Of a stretch of DNA of 64,000 nt, positions 11,518-22,020 are shown piece after piece; positions within the stretch are counted from its first letter, which is position 1; every line of letters begins with the position of its first letter. The notes beneath the pieces were generated by a model. That model was not told where the DNA came from, did no database searches, and saw nothing but the letters and a program-made list of their open reading frames with translations. Source of the stretch: Magnolia sinica (taxonomy: Eukaryota > Streptophyta > Magnoliopsida > Magnoliales > Magnoliaceae); NCBI RefSeq assembly GCF_029962835.1, contig NC_080587.1, positions 59,301,528-59,365,527 of the forward strand, given 5' to 3'. Both the position numbers and the translations under genes were made by a program.

Positions 11518-11763
11518 CTAATCTGACCCAGATGAAGGAGCATGAATGGAAGGATCAAGTTGATGTATGCCTTTGTTTAAGCGCCTAAGATATTTGCGGA
11601 TATATTTGAACTGTAAATCATGGGCAACAGACATATTTTTCATTTTAACATTTAGATTCTCAACTTTATCTTCCAATACACTCAGACGTGCATCAAATGA
11701 AGAAGGCTCATAATCTGGATCATTTGTACAATCAGACTCAAGCTCTTCAAAAATATCATTCAT
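11518..11763 (-). CDS. Small coiled-coil ORF downstream of pol, copy 1
   Basis: An 81-residue frame lies between the end of RNase H and the polypurine tract. Residues about 28-60 (LSVLEDKVENLNVKMKN) have the heptad pattern of a coiled coil; the start is acidic (MNDIFEELESD). The same frame is kept in copy 2 (16204-16407) with about 90% identity, so it was likely coding when the element was active. It sits where SIRE-like elements may carry an extra (env-like) ORF, but it has no signal peptide or membrane segment and I cannot assign a function. Confidence 0.5.
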   Translation of the reverse strand: MNDIFEELESDCTNDPDYEPSSFDARLSVLEDKVENLNVKMKNMSVAHDLQFKYIRKYLRRLNKGIHQLDPSIHAPSSGSD

Positions 11764-11907
11764 GTTAATATCATCAGAAGGAAGATTTGAAAAAAATCTG
11801 ATTTTTGCATATTTTTCAAGATTTAAAAACTAAACTAGCAAATATATACAATATGATACAAATAGGCATAATTAATCATTTTAAAATGCACATGCCGACA
11901 TCAAATT

Positions 11908-12591
11908 TTATTTTGTTAAACCTGCTTTTGTCCAGCGGTTTAGTGAAAAATCAGCACGTTGATTTTCGGTAGGAATATATTCCAAGGATATAACTTTTTC
12001 TTCTACTAATTCCCGAATATAATGAAACCTAATGTCAATGTGCTTAGTACGAGAATGCTGAATTGGATTTTTTGAAATATTTATGGCACTGAAATTATCA
12101 CAATATAATAACATAGAATCCTGTTTAATTCCGTAATCACTTAGCATACGTTTCATCCAAACAAGCTGTGTATACGCATTACCAGCTGCGATATATTCAG
12201 CTTTAGCTGTTGAAAATGATATAGAACTTTATTTCTTGCTAAACCAAGAAACTAAACAGTTTCCAATATAAAAACAACCACCACTGGTTGATTTTTGATC
12301 ATCAAGATTACCAGCCCAGTCAGCATCCGAGTACCCAGCTAATTGAACACTAGTCTCATGTGGATACCAGAGACCGAGATTAACAGTACTTGCGACATAT
12401 CGTATAATCCGCTTGACAGCAGTCAAGTGCAATTCTTTAGGTTTAGACTGATATCTAGCGCAAATACTAACACTTAGAGCGATATCTGGTCTACTAGCAG
12501 TTAAATACAATAGAATACCAATCATACTCCGATATAATTTCGGATCTACACTTTTACCTGCAGAATCTTTTGAGAGTTTCAAGGTCGTACT
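11908..12591 (-). pseudogene. SIRE-like RT end and RNase H, copy 1
   Basis: Reading on the minus strand from the junction at 12591: LKLSKDSAGKSVDPKLYRSM, then LTASRPDIALSV, LTAVKRIIRYV, then the RNase H words YSDADWAGNLDDQKSTSGG, YCDNFSAINISKNP and RTKHIDIRFHYIRE. These are RT thumb/connection and RNase H of a SIRE-like element. Compared with copy 2, one base is missing in a poly-A stretch near 11945, which shifts the last residues out of the normal DIFTKPL ending. A stop separates two parts near 12229. Confidence 0.8.
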
Positions 12592-15337
12592 CATAAATAC
12601 TATCTTCTGTAACTGAGAGACCCAACTGACTGCAGCATTACCCAGAGAAAAAACATAACCTGTAGTGCTTCTTCTGCTGTCGATATCTCCTGCCAAATCT
12701 TAATTCACGTAGCCTTGTAGCTTGATTTCTAATCCTCCATAACACAGCCCTACATCTTTAATACCTACCAGGTATCTGAGGATCTACTTCACAGCTTCCC
12801 AATGTTCCTTCCTGGGGCTGTTCATGAACCTGCTAATAACTCCCACTGTTTAAGCAATGTCTGGCCTCGTGCTCACCATAACATACATGAGACTCCCAAT
12901 AGTTGACACGTATGGAACTTTAGCCATGTAGTCCCGTTCCTCCTGTGTCTTTGCCCCTTGCTCCTTAGATAGCTTGAAGTGGTTGGCTAATGGAGTGCTA
13001 ACCGGCTTAGCACCTCCCATATTGAATCGATCAAGTACCTTGGCTATGTACTCTGCTTGTGACAAAACTAGTTTTTTGTTTTCTCTGTCACGATTTATCC
13101 TCATGCCTAGGATTAATTTTGCAGCTCCTAAATTCTTCATAGCAAATTCTCTAGACAGTTGTCTTTTGAGATCTGAGATGTCCTTCATGCTTGAACCGAC
13201 CATAAGCATATCATTAACGTACAAAATAAGGATGATGTACGACGTATCAAACTTCTTCAAATAGTAACAGTAGTCTGCATGATATCTCCTAAAATCGTTT
13301 CCCAATATGAAACTGTGGAACTTCTTGTACCACTGCCTCGGGGCCTACTTCAGGCCATATAAATTCTTCTTTAGTCTGCACACCTTGTTCTCCTTTCCTG
13401 GTGCCACATATCCTGTCGGCTGATGCATATATATCTCTTCTTCAAGGTTCCCATGAAGAAAGCTGTCTTAACATCTAGCTGCTTTAGATGTAAGTCCTCT
13501 GTAACCACTATAATCAAGACCATGCGAATCGTAGACATTTTTACTACCGGTGAAAATATTTCAGTGAAATCGATACTTGCCTTTTGTTGAAACCCTTTCA
13601 CAACCAGTCTAGCATTGTACCATTTCGAACCATCGTGCACCTCCTTCAGTCTATAAACCTACTTGTTATGAAGAGCTTTCTTACCTTTGGGTAGAGTGAC
13701 TAACTCCCATGTACGATTAGACTCAAGAGAGTCCATCTCATCATCCATGGCCTGCTCCCACTTAACCCATGTATTCGACTGTAATGCCTCTTCAAAACAC
13801 TCTAGTTCACCATTATCTGTCAGCAGTAGATAATTTAAGGAGGGTGAGTATCGGACCGTGGGTCTCCTCTCCCGAGTAGACCTCCTCACAACCGGTGTAT
13901 GCGGCTCTGCCTCATAATGCTCCTGTGCATGATCATCCTGTGGCGCTGTAACACTCCTGTTCAGTAACTCTTCAAACTCTACGAATTCTTTTTCCTCGGC
14001 CTTATTTTCCTGCACATTGTCCTTATGTATGACTTTTTCATTGAAGACTACGTCCTTACTTTTGATGATTTTCCTGTTTTCTGCATTCCAAAACCTATAG
14101 CTAAAATCATGCTGCCCGTAGCCTATAAACGTGCACTTCCTGGACTTCGCATCAAGCTTGTTTCTGTGCTCTATATCAATGTGAATATATGAAGTGCAAC
14201 CGACCACTCTGAGATGTGAAAGGTTCACTTCTTTCCCAGTCCACGTTTCTTCTGGTAGCCCACTATCCAATGGTACTGAGGGACTTCTATTGATGAGATA
14301 TGCGACAGTATTCATAGCATCTTCCCAAAAGGTCTTGGGCAACCCTGCCTTTAACCTCATGCTCCTGACGCGCTCAAGGATGGTCTTGTTAATCCGCTCA
14401 GCCACACCATTCTGTTGCGGTGTCCCTGGAATCATTTTCTGATGTTTAATTCCATTTGCTGCATAATACTCCTCAAATCTCTTATCACAGTATTCTCCCC
14501 CATTATCATATTTGAAACATTTTACTGTTTTACATGTCTTATTTTCTACGATTATTTTTAACTTCCTAAATACATCAAACACATCAAATTTATGCTTTAA
14601 GAAATAAATTCACAGTTTTCTACTAACATCATCAATAAAGAAAACAAAATAATGTGAACCACCAAGAGATGATGCTTGTGCCGATCCCCACACATCAGTG
14701 TGTACAAGCTCCAACAGATGCGTCTTTGGAGCATGTCCTGTCTTCTTGAAACTTACCCTCTTCTGCTTGTCATACACGCAGTCCTCGAAGAATTTGAAGT
14801 CAATAGATTCAGCTTTGGTAGCTTCCCTTTTGACAATAGCACTTTCATCCCTTTCTTACTCATATGTCCCAACCTCTGATGCCATAACTAGCCATTCACT
14901 CCAGTTGATGCGACTGCGAGTGAACTATACGATTCTGAAGTCACATAAAAAGTACCTTCCTTCTTTCCTCGAGATATCACCAAGGCACCTTTTGTGATCT
15001 TCCAAGAATCACTGGTGAATGTCGTCACATAACCGGTATCGGCCAATTGCCCCACTGAGATTAAGTTCCATTTCAAACTCGGTACATGTCTGACATCCTT
15101 CAATTTCAAAGTCGTTCTGTCTTTCTGATTTATATGAACGTCTTCCTTTCCAACGATACTGTAAGGCCCATCACCACCCAGGTAGACTCTCCCGAAGTCA
15201 CCTGATACATAATTACGCATAACTTTCTTACATGAAGTGACATGAAACGAAACACCCGAGTCTATGACCCAAGACTCATTCCTTGCATCAAGAGACAAGA
15301 TCAACGCCTTTATGTCACTCTCCTCAGATAGATTCAC
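12583..15337 (-). pseudogene. Tork-like copia pol, copy 1 (protease to partial RNase H)
   Basis: Minus-strand order: protease WVIDSGVSFHVT (D-S-G intact, about 15275), pre-integrase LWHQRLGHMSKK, integrase frame 13659-14582 with the second Asp in YDNGGEY and the Glu in NGVAERINKTILE, RT N-part (KWYNARLVVKGFQQKA, about 13625), RT catalytic YVNDMLMVG near 13215, then the first part of an RNase H (RRSTTGYVFSLG, SWVSQLQKIV) that stops at Ser-Thr-Thr and passes in frame into SIRE-like sequence at 12583-12591. Frames are broken at several points, so no polyprotein can be made. Confidence 0.85.
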
Positions 15338-15552
15338 TGAATCCTTCCCGCCTTGAGAGCTTTCTTCTTATTTCTTAAGCGCCCTGCAATCATGTTTCAT
15401 GTGCCCCTTCTTGCCGCAATGCCAACACTCGTTTTTGTCTTTCGGTCCCTTGGACTTCTTCTTCGACTTAAAACGTCCGTGTTTATTGCATCATTTATTC
15501 AGCGATCTTCCTCTTCCTTCAACGTTTAGAGCATTCCTTGAATCCCCTGAAA
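15338..15552 (-). pseudogene. Copia gag C-terminal part with intact zinc knuckle, copy 1
   Basis: A perfect CCHC knuckle is encoded at 15386-15427 on the minus strand (CWHCGKKGHMKHDC). In copy 2 the same knuckle has a stop and a His-to-Tyr change. The gag sequence ends abruptly at about 15552, where similarity to copy 2 stops and unrelated gypsy LTR sequence begins. Confidence 0.8.
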
Positions 15553-16210
15553 TCATGCGTACCGTAAGATGAAAACGCTGAGGGAGTACAGGCGAGGGCT
15601 TGCATCATTTCTTCATACATCCTTGAAGTAACAAGAGTAATTAGGACATGTTTGATTATGTTGCCTTATCATTATTGCTTGATTAAATTGATAACATGTT
15701 AACTTTACTGTATAGTTCCACTGAGTTGATCAATCACTCCCACGTTTTGGAGCGGTGTTTCGATACCAACCAGACTTTGTCTTAGATGCAGATGATGATG
15801 CGACCCCCGAGGCAGAGCAGGAGTTCGAGGATGATGAGGAGGCGTTCTCCTCTATTCAGTTCTCAGGCCGGTTCATGTGAGCCGTGTCCTGATCTACGGG
15901 GATTCAGGGTTGATGTTGTAATGGTTTACTTCATTTTGATACTTATCTTTTGAGACAAAATCACTTGTAATTATGACCTGGCAGAGCATACATATCACAG
16001 GAACTTACACATATACACGTATTTCTTTAGTCTTCCGCTTGCGTCTTTCACCTATCTCTGGATTATGTTTGCAGTTTTGGCTTAATCTACTTTATGTGTT
16101 ATGCACTAATACAGACAACATACATTCATTATTACATATGTTGCATAAGTGATGTTTTGAAACTCGGGAGCTGAGTTGTGCTCGACCTCCGAATTTCAGG
16201 GCGTTATAGC
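15553..16210 (+). mobile_element. Gypsy LTR fragment filling the junction between the two copia copies
   Basis: A 658-bp segment with no similarity to copia. Its right end (GAAACTCGGGAGCTGAG ... CGACCTCCGAATTTCAGGGCGTTATA in two parts) is a typical end of a plant gypsy LTR. Near 15770-15880 a short acidic frame (DADDDATPEAEQEFEDDEE) resembles low-complexity tails but I cannot assign it. Both edges coincide with the places where the two copia copies are cut, so it acts as filler at a rearrangement junction or as the scar of a larger gypsy element. Confidence 0.6.
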
Positions 16211-16407
16211 ATGCCTTTGTTCAAGCGCCTAAGATATTTGCGCATATATTTGAACTGTAAATCATGGGCAACAGACATATTTTCCATTTTAACATTTAGA
16301 TTCTCAACTTTATCTTCCAATGCACTCAGACGTGCATCAAATGAAGAAGGCTCATAATCTGGATCATTTGTAGAATTGGACTCAAGCTCTTCAAAAATAT
16401 CATCCAT
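16204..16407 (-). CDS. Small coiled-coil ORF downstream of pol, copy 2 (3'-truncated)
   Basis: Counterpart of 11518-11763. It starts MDDIFEELESN, keeps the coiled-coil stretch (LSALEDKVENLNVKMEN) and loses its C-terminal 15 or so residues at the junction with the gypsy LTR fragment (homology ends at 16211). Conservation against copy 1, including mostly conservative changes, suggests it was once under selection. Confidence 0.5.
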   Translation of the reverse strand: MDDIFEELESNSTNDPDYEPSSFDARLSALEDKVENLNVKMENMSVAHDLQFKYMRKYLRRLNKGML

Positions 16408-16518
16408 ATTAATATCATCAGGAGGAAGATTTGAAAAAATATGATTTTTGCATATTTTTCAAGATTTAAAAACTAAACTAGAAAATATATACAATATGAT
16501 ATAAATATACATAATTAA

Positions 16519-17235
16519 TCATTTTAAAATACACATGCCGAGATCAAATTTCATTTTGTTAAACCTGCTTTTATCGAGCGGTTTAGTGAAAATATCAGCA
16601 CGTTGATTCTCGGTAGGAATATATTCCAAGGATATAACTTTTTCTTCTACTAATTCCCGAATATAATGAAACCTAATGTCAATGTGCTTAGTACGAGAAT
16701 GCTGAATTGGATTTTTTGAAATATTTATGGCACTGGAATTATCACAATATAATAACATAGAATCCTGTTTAATTCCATAATCACTTAGCAAACGTTTCAT
16801 CCAAACAAGCTGTGTACACGCATTACCAGCTGCAATATATTCAGCTTCAGCTGTTGAAAGTGATATAGAACTTTGTTTCTTGCTAAACCAAGAAACTAAA
16901 CAGTTTTCGATATAAAAACAACCACCACTGGTTAATTTTCGATCATCAAGATTACCAGCTTAGTCAGCATCCGAGTACCCAGCTAATTGAACACTAGTCT
17001 CATGTGGATACCAGAGACCGAGATTAACAATACTTGCAACATATCGTATAATCCGCTTGACAGCAGTCAAGTGCGATTCTTTAGGTTCAGACTGATATCT
17101 AGTGCAACTACTAACACTTAGAGCGATATGTGGTCTACTAGCAGTTAAATACAATAGACTACCAATCATACTCCGATATAATTTCGAATCCACATTTTTA
17201 CCTACAGAATCTTTTGAGAGTTTCAAGGTCGTACT
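16519..17235 (-). pseudogene. SIRE-like RT end and RNase H, copy 2
   Basis: Same content as 11908-12591. The C-terminal frame (16519-16800) is intact here and ends ADIFTKPLDKSRFNKMKF, the normal copia RNase H ending. The N-terminal frame (16960-17340) crosses the Tork/SIRE junction at 17227-17235 in frame. A stop separates the two near 16962. Confidence 0.8.
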
Positions 17236-20010
17236 CACAGATACTATCTTCTGTAACTGAGAGACCCAACTAACTGCAGCACTACCTAGAGAAAAAACAT
17301 AACTTGTAGTGCTTTTTCCACTGTCGATATTTTCTGTCAAATCTTAATTCACGTAGCCTTGTAGCTTGATTTCTAATCCTCCATAACACAGCCCTACATC
17401 CTTAGTACCTACCAGGTATCTGAAGATCTACTTCACAGCTTCCCAATGTTCCTTCCTGGGGTTGTTCATGAACCTGCTAATAACTCTCACTGTTTAAGCA
17501 ATGTTTGGCCTCGTGCTCACCATAACATACATGAGACTCCTAATAGCTGACACGTATGAGACTTTAGCCATGTAGTCTTGTTCCTCCCGCATCTTTGCTC
17601 CTTGCTCCTTAAAAAGCTTGAAGTGGTTGGCTAATGGAGTGCTAACCGACTTAGCACCTCTCATATTAAATCGATCAAGTACCTTAGTTATGTACTCTGC
17701 TTGTGACAAAACTAGTTTCTTATTTTCCCTGTCACGCTTTATCCTCATGCCTAGGATTTATTTTGCAGCTACTAAATTCTTCATAGCAAATTCTCTAGAC
17801 AGTTGTCTTTTGAGATCTGAGATGTCCTTTATGCTTAAACCGACCATAAGCATATCATCAACGTACAAAAGAAGGATGATGTACGACGTATCAAATTTCT
17901 TCAAATAGCAACAATGGTCTGCATGATATCTTCTAAAACCGTTTCCCGATATGAAACTATCGAACTTCTTGTACCACTGCCTCGGGGCCTACTTCAGGTC
18001 ATATAAACTCTTCTTCAGTCTGCACACCTTGTTCTCCTTTCCTGGTGCCACGTATCCTGTCGGCTGATGCATATATATATCTCTTCCTATGAAGAAAGGC
18101 TCTCTTAACATCTAGCTGCTCTAGATGTAAGTCCTCTATAGCCACTATAATCAAGACCATGCGAATCGTAGACATTTTTACTACCGGTGAAAATATTCCA
18201 GTGAAATCAATACCTGCCTTTTGTTGAAACCCTTTCACAACCAGTCTAGCCTTGTACCATTTCGAACCATCGTGCTCCTCCTTCAGTCTATAAACCCACT
18301 TGTTATGAAGAGCTTTCTTACCCTTGGGTAGAGTGACTAGCTCCCATGTACGATTAAACTCAATAGAGTCCATCTCATCATCCATGGTCTGCTCCCATTT
18401 AACCCATGTATCCAACTATAATGCCTCTTCAAAACACTCTAGTTCACCATTATCTGTCAGCAGTAGATAATGTAAGGAGGGTGAGTATCGGACCGCGGGT
18501 CTCCTTTCCCGAGTAGACCTCCTCATAACTGGTGTATGCGGCTCTGCCTCATAATGCTCCTATGCATGATCATCTTGTGGCGCTGTAACACTTGTGTTCG
18601 GTAACTCTTCCAACGCTACGAGTTCTTTCTCCTCGGCCTTATTTTCCTGCATATTGTCCTTATGCATCACTTTTTCATTGAAGACTACGTCCTTACTTCT
18701 GATGATTTTTCTGTTTTCTGCATCCCAAAACCTATAGCTAAAGTCATGCTGCCCGTAGCCTATAAACGTGTACTTCTTGGACTTCGCATCCAGCTTGTTT
18801 CTGTGCTCTACATCAATGTGAACATATGGAGTGCAACCGAACACTCTGAAATGTGCAAGGTTTACTTTTTTCTCAGTCCACGTTTCTTCTAGTATCGTAC
18901 TATCCAATGGTGCTGAGGGACTTCTATTGATGAGATATGTGGCAGTATTCATAGCATCTGCCCAAAAGGTCTTGGGCAACCCTGCCTTTAACCTCATGCT
19001 CCTGGCGCGCTCAAGGATGGTTCTGTTAATGCGCTCAGCCACACCATTCTGCTGCGGTGTCCCTGGAATCATTTTCTGATGTTTGATTTCATTTGTTGCA
19101 TAATACTCCTCAAATCTTTTATCACAGTATTCTCCCCCATTATCAAATCTGAAACATTTTACTGTTTTACATGTCTTGTTTTATACGATTATTTTTCACT
19201 TCTTAAATACATCAAACACATCAGATTTGTGCTTTAAGAAATAAATCCACAGTTTTTTACTAGCATCATCAATGAAGGAAACAAAATAATGTGAACAACC
19301 AAGAGATGATACCTGTGCCGATCCCCACACATCAGTGTGTACAAGCTCCAACAGATGCGTCTTTGGAGCACGTCCTGTCTTCTTGAAACTTACCATCTTC
19401 TGCTTGTCATACACGTAGTTCTCACAGAATTCCAAGTCAATAGATTCAGCCCCGGTAGCTTCCCTTTTGACAATAGTACTTACATCTCTTTCTTACTCAT
19501 ATGTCCCAACCTCTGATGCCATAACTGCCTATTCACTCCAGTTGATGCGACTGTGAGTAAACTATATGATCCTGAAGTCATGTACAAAGTACCTTCTTTC
19601 TTTCCTCGAGAAATCACCAAGGCACCTTTTGTGATCTTCCAGGAATCACTGGTGAATGTCGTCACATAACTGGTATCGGCCAATTACCCCACTGAGATCA
19701 AGTTCCGTTTCAAACTCGATATATGTCTGACATCCTTCAATTTCAAAGTTGTTTTGTCTTTCTAATTTATATGAGCGTTTCCCTTTCCAACAATACTGCA
19801 CGGCTCATTACCACCCAGGTAGACTCGCCCGAAGTCACCTAATACATAATTACACAGAACTTTCTTACATGAAGTGACATGAAATGAAACACTCGAGTCT
19901 ATGACCCAAGACTCATTCCTCGCATCAAGAGACAAGATTAACACCTCTATGTCACTCTCCTCAGATAGATTCACTGAATCCTTCCCACCTTGAGAGCTTT
20001 CCTCTTATTT
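17227..20010 (-). pseudogene. Tork-like copia pol, copy 2
   Basis: Same domain order as copy 1 with different breaks. The protease has D-S-S instead of D-S-G (WVIDSSVSFHVT, about 19912). The integrase frame 18560-19072 starts inside the core and keeps the Glu in NGVAERINRTILE. The RT N-part is in 17999-18415. The RT box near 17860 reads YVDD, intact where copy 1 has YVND. The RNase H start (KSTTSYVFSLG) runs in frame into the SIRE-like part. Both copies share the same chimeric joint, so the joint predates their separation. Confidence 0.85.
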
Positions 20011-20790
20011 CTTAAGTGCCCTGCAATCACGTTTCATGTACCCCTTCTTGCCGCAATGCTAACACTCGTTTTTGTCTTTTGGTCCCTTGGACTTCTTCCT
20101 CGACTCAAAACGTCCGTGTTAATTGCCTCATTTATTCAGCAATCTTCCTCTTCCTTCAACGTTTAGAGCATTCCTTGAATCCCCTGAAACTCCTGATGCC
20201 TTTCTTCTAGATTCTTCACTGAGAATTAGACCGGCCACATCATCAAATTTCAGCTTTGTCGACCCTGAAGAATTGCTCACAACAATCACCAAACCATCCC
20301 AATTGTCTGGCAGACTGGATAAGATCAATAATGCCCTGACCTCATCCTAAAAAACAATGTCAACAGATTCCAACTGGCTCTGACTATATTGAACTCATTT
20401 AGATGTTCAGCCACGCTCCCACCATCTGACATATTCATGTTGAATAGCTATTTCATAAGATGAACCTTATTCGATGCTAAGAATTTTTCATACATGGTGG
20501 CTAGGGCTTTCATTAATTCTTTTGTAGTTTTTATCTTGGATATATTGAAGGTGACACTCTTAGATAAAGAGAGTCGAATCGTTCCTAAAGCCTTCTGATC
20601 TAATAAAAACCATTCATCATCTGTCATATTTTCTTGTTTCTTCTCTTTTCCTCTTAGAGGAATATAGAGGTCCTTCTGATACAGATAATCCTCCATCTGC
20701 ATCTTCCAGAAGGCAAAGTTTGAACCATCAAACTTCTCAATTCTAGTCTTCCTTTTTTTCCGTCATCGCTTCCAATAGAATTAAAACCAA
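20011..20790 (-). pseudogene. Copia gag, copy 2
   Basis: Starts just downstream of the primer site; recognisable gag words include MEDYLYQKDLYIPL (about 20695) and LLDQKALGTIRLSLS, typical of the UBN2-type gag domain. A further open part (20128-20328) encodes ILSSLPDNWDGLVI. The zinc knuckle at about 20020-20065 has a TAG in place of Trp and Tyr in place of the zinc-binding His. Frames are interrupted by several stops. Confidence 0.8.
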
Positions 20791-20792
20791 TA

Positions 20793-20804
20793 GCTCTGAT
20801 ACCA
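20793..20804 (-). other. Primer binding site, intact
   Basis: TGGTATCAGAGC on the minus strand, a perfect complement to the 3' end of initiator tRNA-Met as used by copia elements, two bases after the 5' LTR end (CGCAACA). Confidence 0.9.
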
Positions 20805-20806
20805 GT

Positions 20807-21393
20807 TGTTGCGCAGCACGCTAACAACGCAGTGAACCGAGATCCAATCTCCGGTCTCACCCATAAACGATAAACAGAAAGAAATATAAACTAGAAAAAG
20901 AATCAAAGCATTCCAAACAAACCATAAGACAAGATATACATGGAAAAACCCCAACAAGGGTAAAAAACTACAGATGCAAATTTTACTATGAAGAAAAATG
21001 AAGATTACAAGGCAATATACTAACCTCTCCCTCGAAAGTATAAAGAAAACTCTTTGCCCACACCTTAGAATTATTTCTTATACCTTAAAAAATCCCTTGG
21101 GACACCTATTTATAGTTAGGCAACTTCCCTTTCGCACCTCTGCGAAAAATGACTCAAAAATCCGTAGTCCGCATCAGGTCCGGAAACGAATCTGTGTAAC
21201 CTCGAATGGTCGAGCGGACCTTCGACTGGTCGAGTATGGGCCTCGACCGGTCGAGTACCACGAAACCCAAAAATCGATGCTCGCTGGACTTTGAATAGAG
21301 CCAGTCCTCGACTGGTCGAGTGGGCCACTTGACCAGTCGAGCAGGGCACTCGACTGGTTGAGCAGCCCCTAAATGTGGCTCCACATCTCAACA
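20807..21393 (-). repeat. 5' LTR of the minus-strand chimeric copia
   Basis: On the minus strand the LTR starts TGTTGAGATGTGG at 21393 and ends GCGCAACA at 20807, 587 bp, directly before a perfect primer site. It shares nothing recognisable with the 3' LTR at 10885-11301. The U3 part carries six near-palindromic CTCGACTGGTCGAG boxes (21201-21362). Confidence 0.85.
21201..21362. promoter_or_regulatory. Six near-palindromic CTCGACYGGTCGAG boxes in U3
   Basis: Fourteen-base boxes at 21201, 21221, 21242, 21307, 21328 and 21349, each CTCGACYGGTCGAG or within a few bases of it. Two groups of three each have about 20-base spacing, close to two helical turns. Direct repetition of a palindrome in U3 is the pattern of a dimeric transcription-factor site. 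The factor is unknown; alternatively the boxes are structural. Confidence 0.6.
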
Positions 21394-21543
21394 CCACCAA
21401 TGTAAAACCGAAATTGTTGATGTCATGCTTGCAAGACTGTTGGAATACTTCAGTCTTGGGAGTTGGCGCACTTCTTTCTCCCATAGCATTTCAAAATTTT
21501 AATGTTTAATACTTTCTTTAACAGGTTAAGTCCCTTAAGCTTC

Positions 21544-22020
21544 AGCTTCAAGAATGATTGCCTCGAAGAAATGGATGATGGAAACCAATTCAAATGGTAG
21601 AGCAATCAAATCACTGCTAGGTTACAGTGCTCAGGGTGCCTGTAAGTTCGGCTTCTATGAGTTCTTTAAGAAATACTACTCTGACATTCCTGGGCCAGAG
21701 TATGCAGCCAAATACAAGACCTTGATCTATCTTGTGGGTTCTGCATCTGCTGAAGTGATCACTGATGTTGCCCTTTGCCCAATGGAGGTAGTTAAGGTCA
21801 GGGTGTAAACTCAGCTTGGATTTGCGAGAGGATTGTTTGATGGGTTGCCTAAGTTTGCTAGATCTGAAGGCGCTCTCGGGTATGGATTTTCTTCGCTGTC
21901 TTCTTCTATTTTTTAAGTCAGGGACCTTGAAGTTGTAAAATGTTGTTTTCTGATGCTTCTATACTTGCACAGGTTGTACAAGGGACTTGTTCCTCTTTGG
22001 GGACGTCAAATTCCATGCAA
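21544..22020 (+). pseudogene. Mitochondrial phosphate carrier gene fragment
   Basis: From about 21614 the frame reads LLGYSAQGACKFGFYEFF, KYYSDIPGPEYAAKYKTLIY and ALCPMEVVKVRV. This is the strongly conserved central part of plant mitochondrial phosphate carriers (PHT3/MPT family), inner-membrane proteins that import phosphate; PxxxxKxR of the carrier signature is visible as PMEVVKVR. A TAA at 21806-21808 replaces the expected Gln codon, after which the frame continues TQLGFARGLFDGLPKF. A 93-bp intron (21880-21972, GT...AG) separates LG from LYKGLVPLWGRQIPC. Upstream and downstream exons are absent. The retained intron means it derives from genomic DNA, not a reverse transcript. Confidence 0.85.

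Noticed and set aside
15770-15882. Short acidic frame in the gypsy filler as a gene
   Set aside because: About 35 codons, no start context or motif; more likely the tail of a gypsy coding region or chance.
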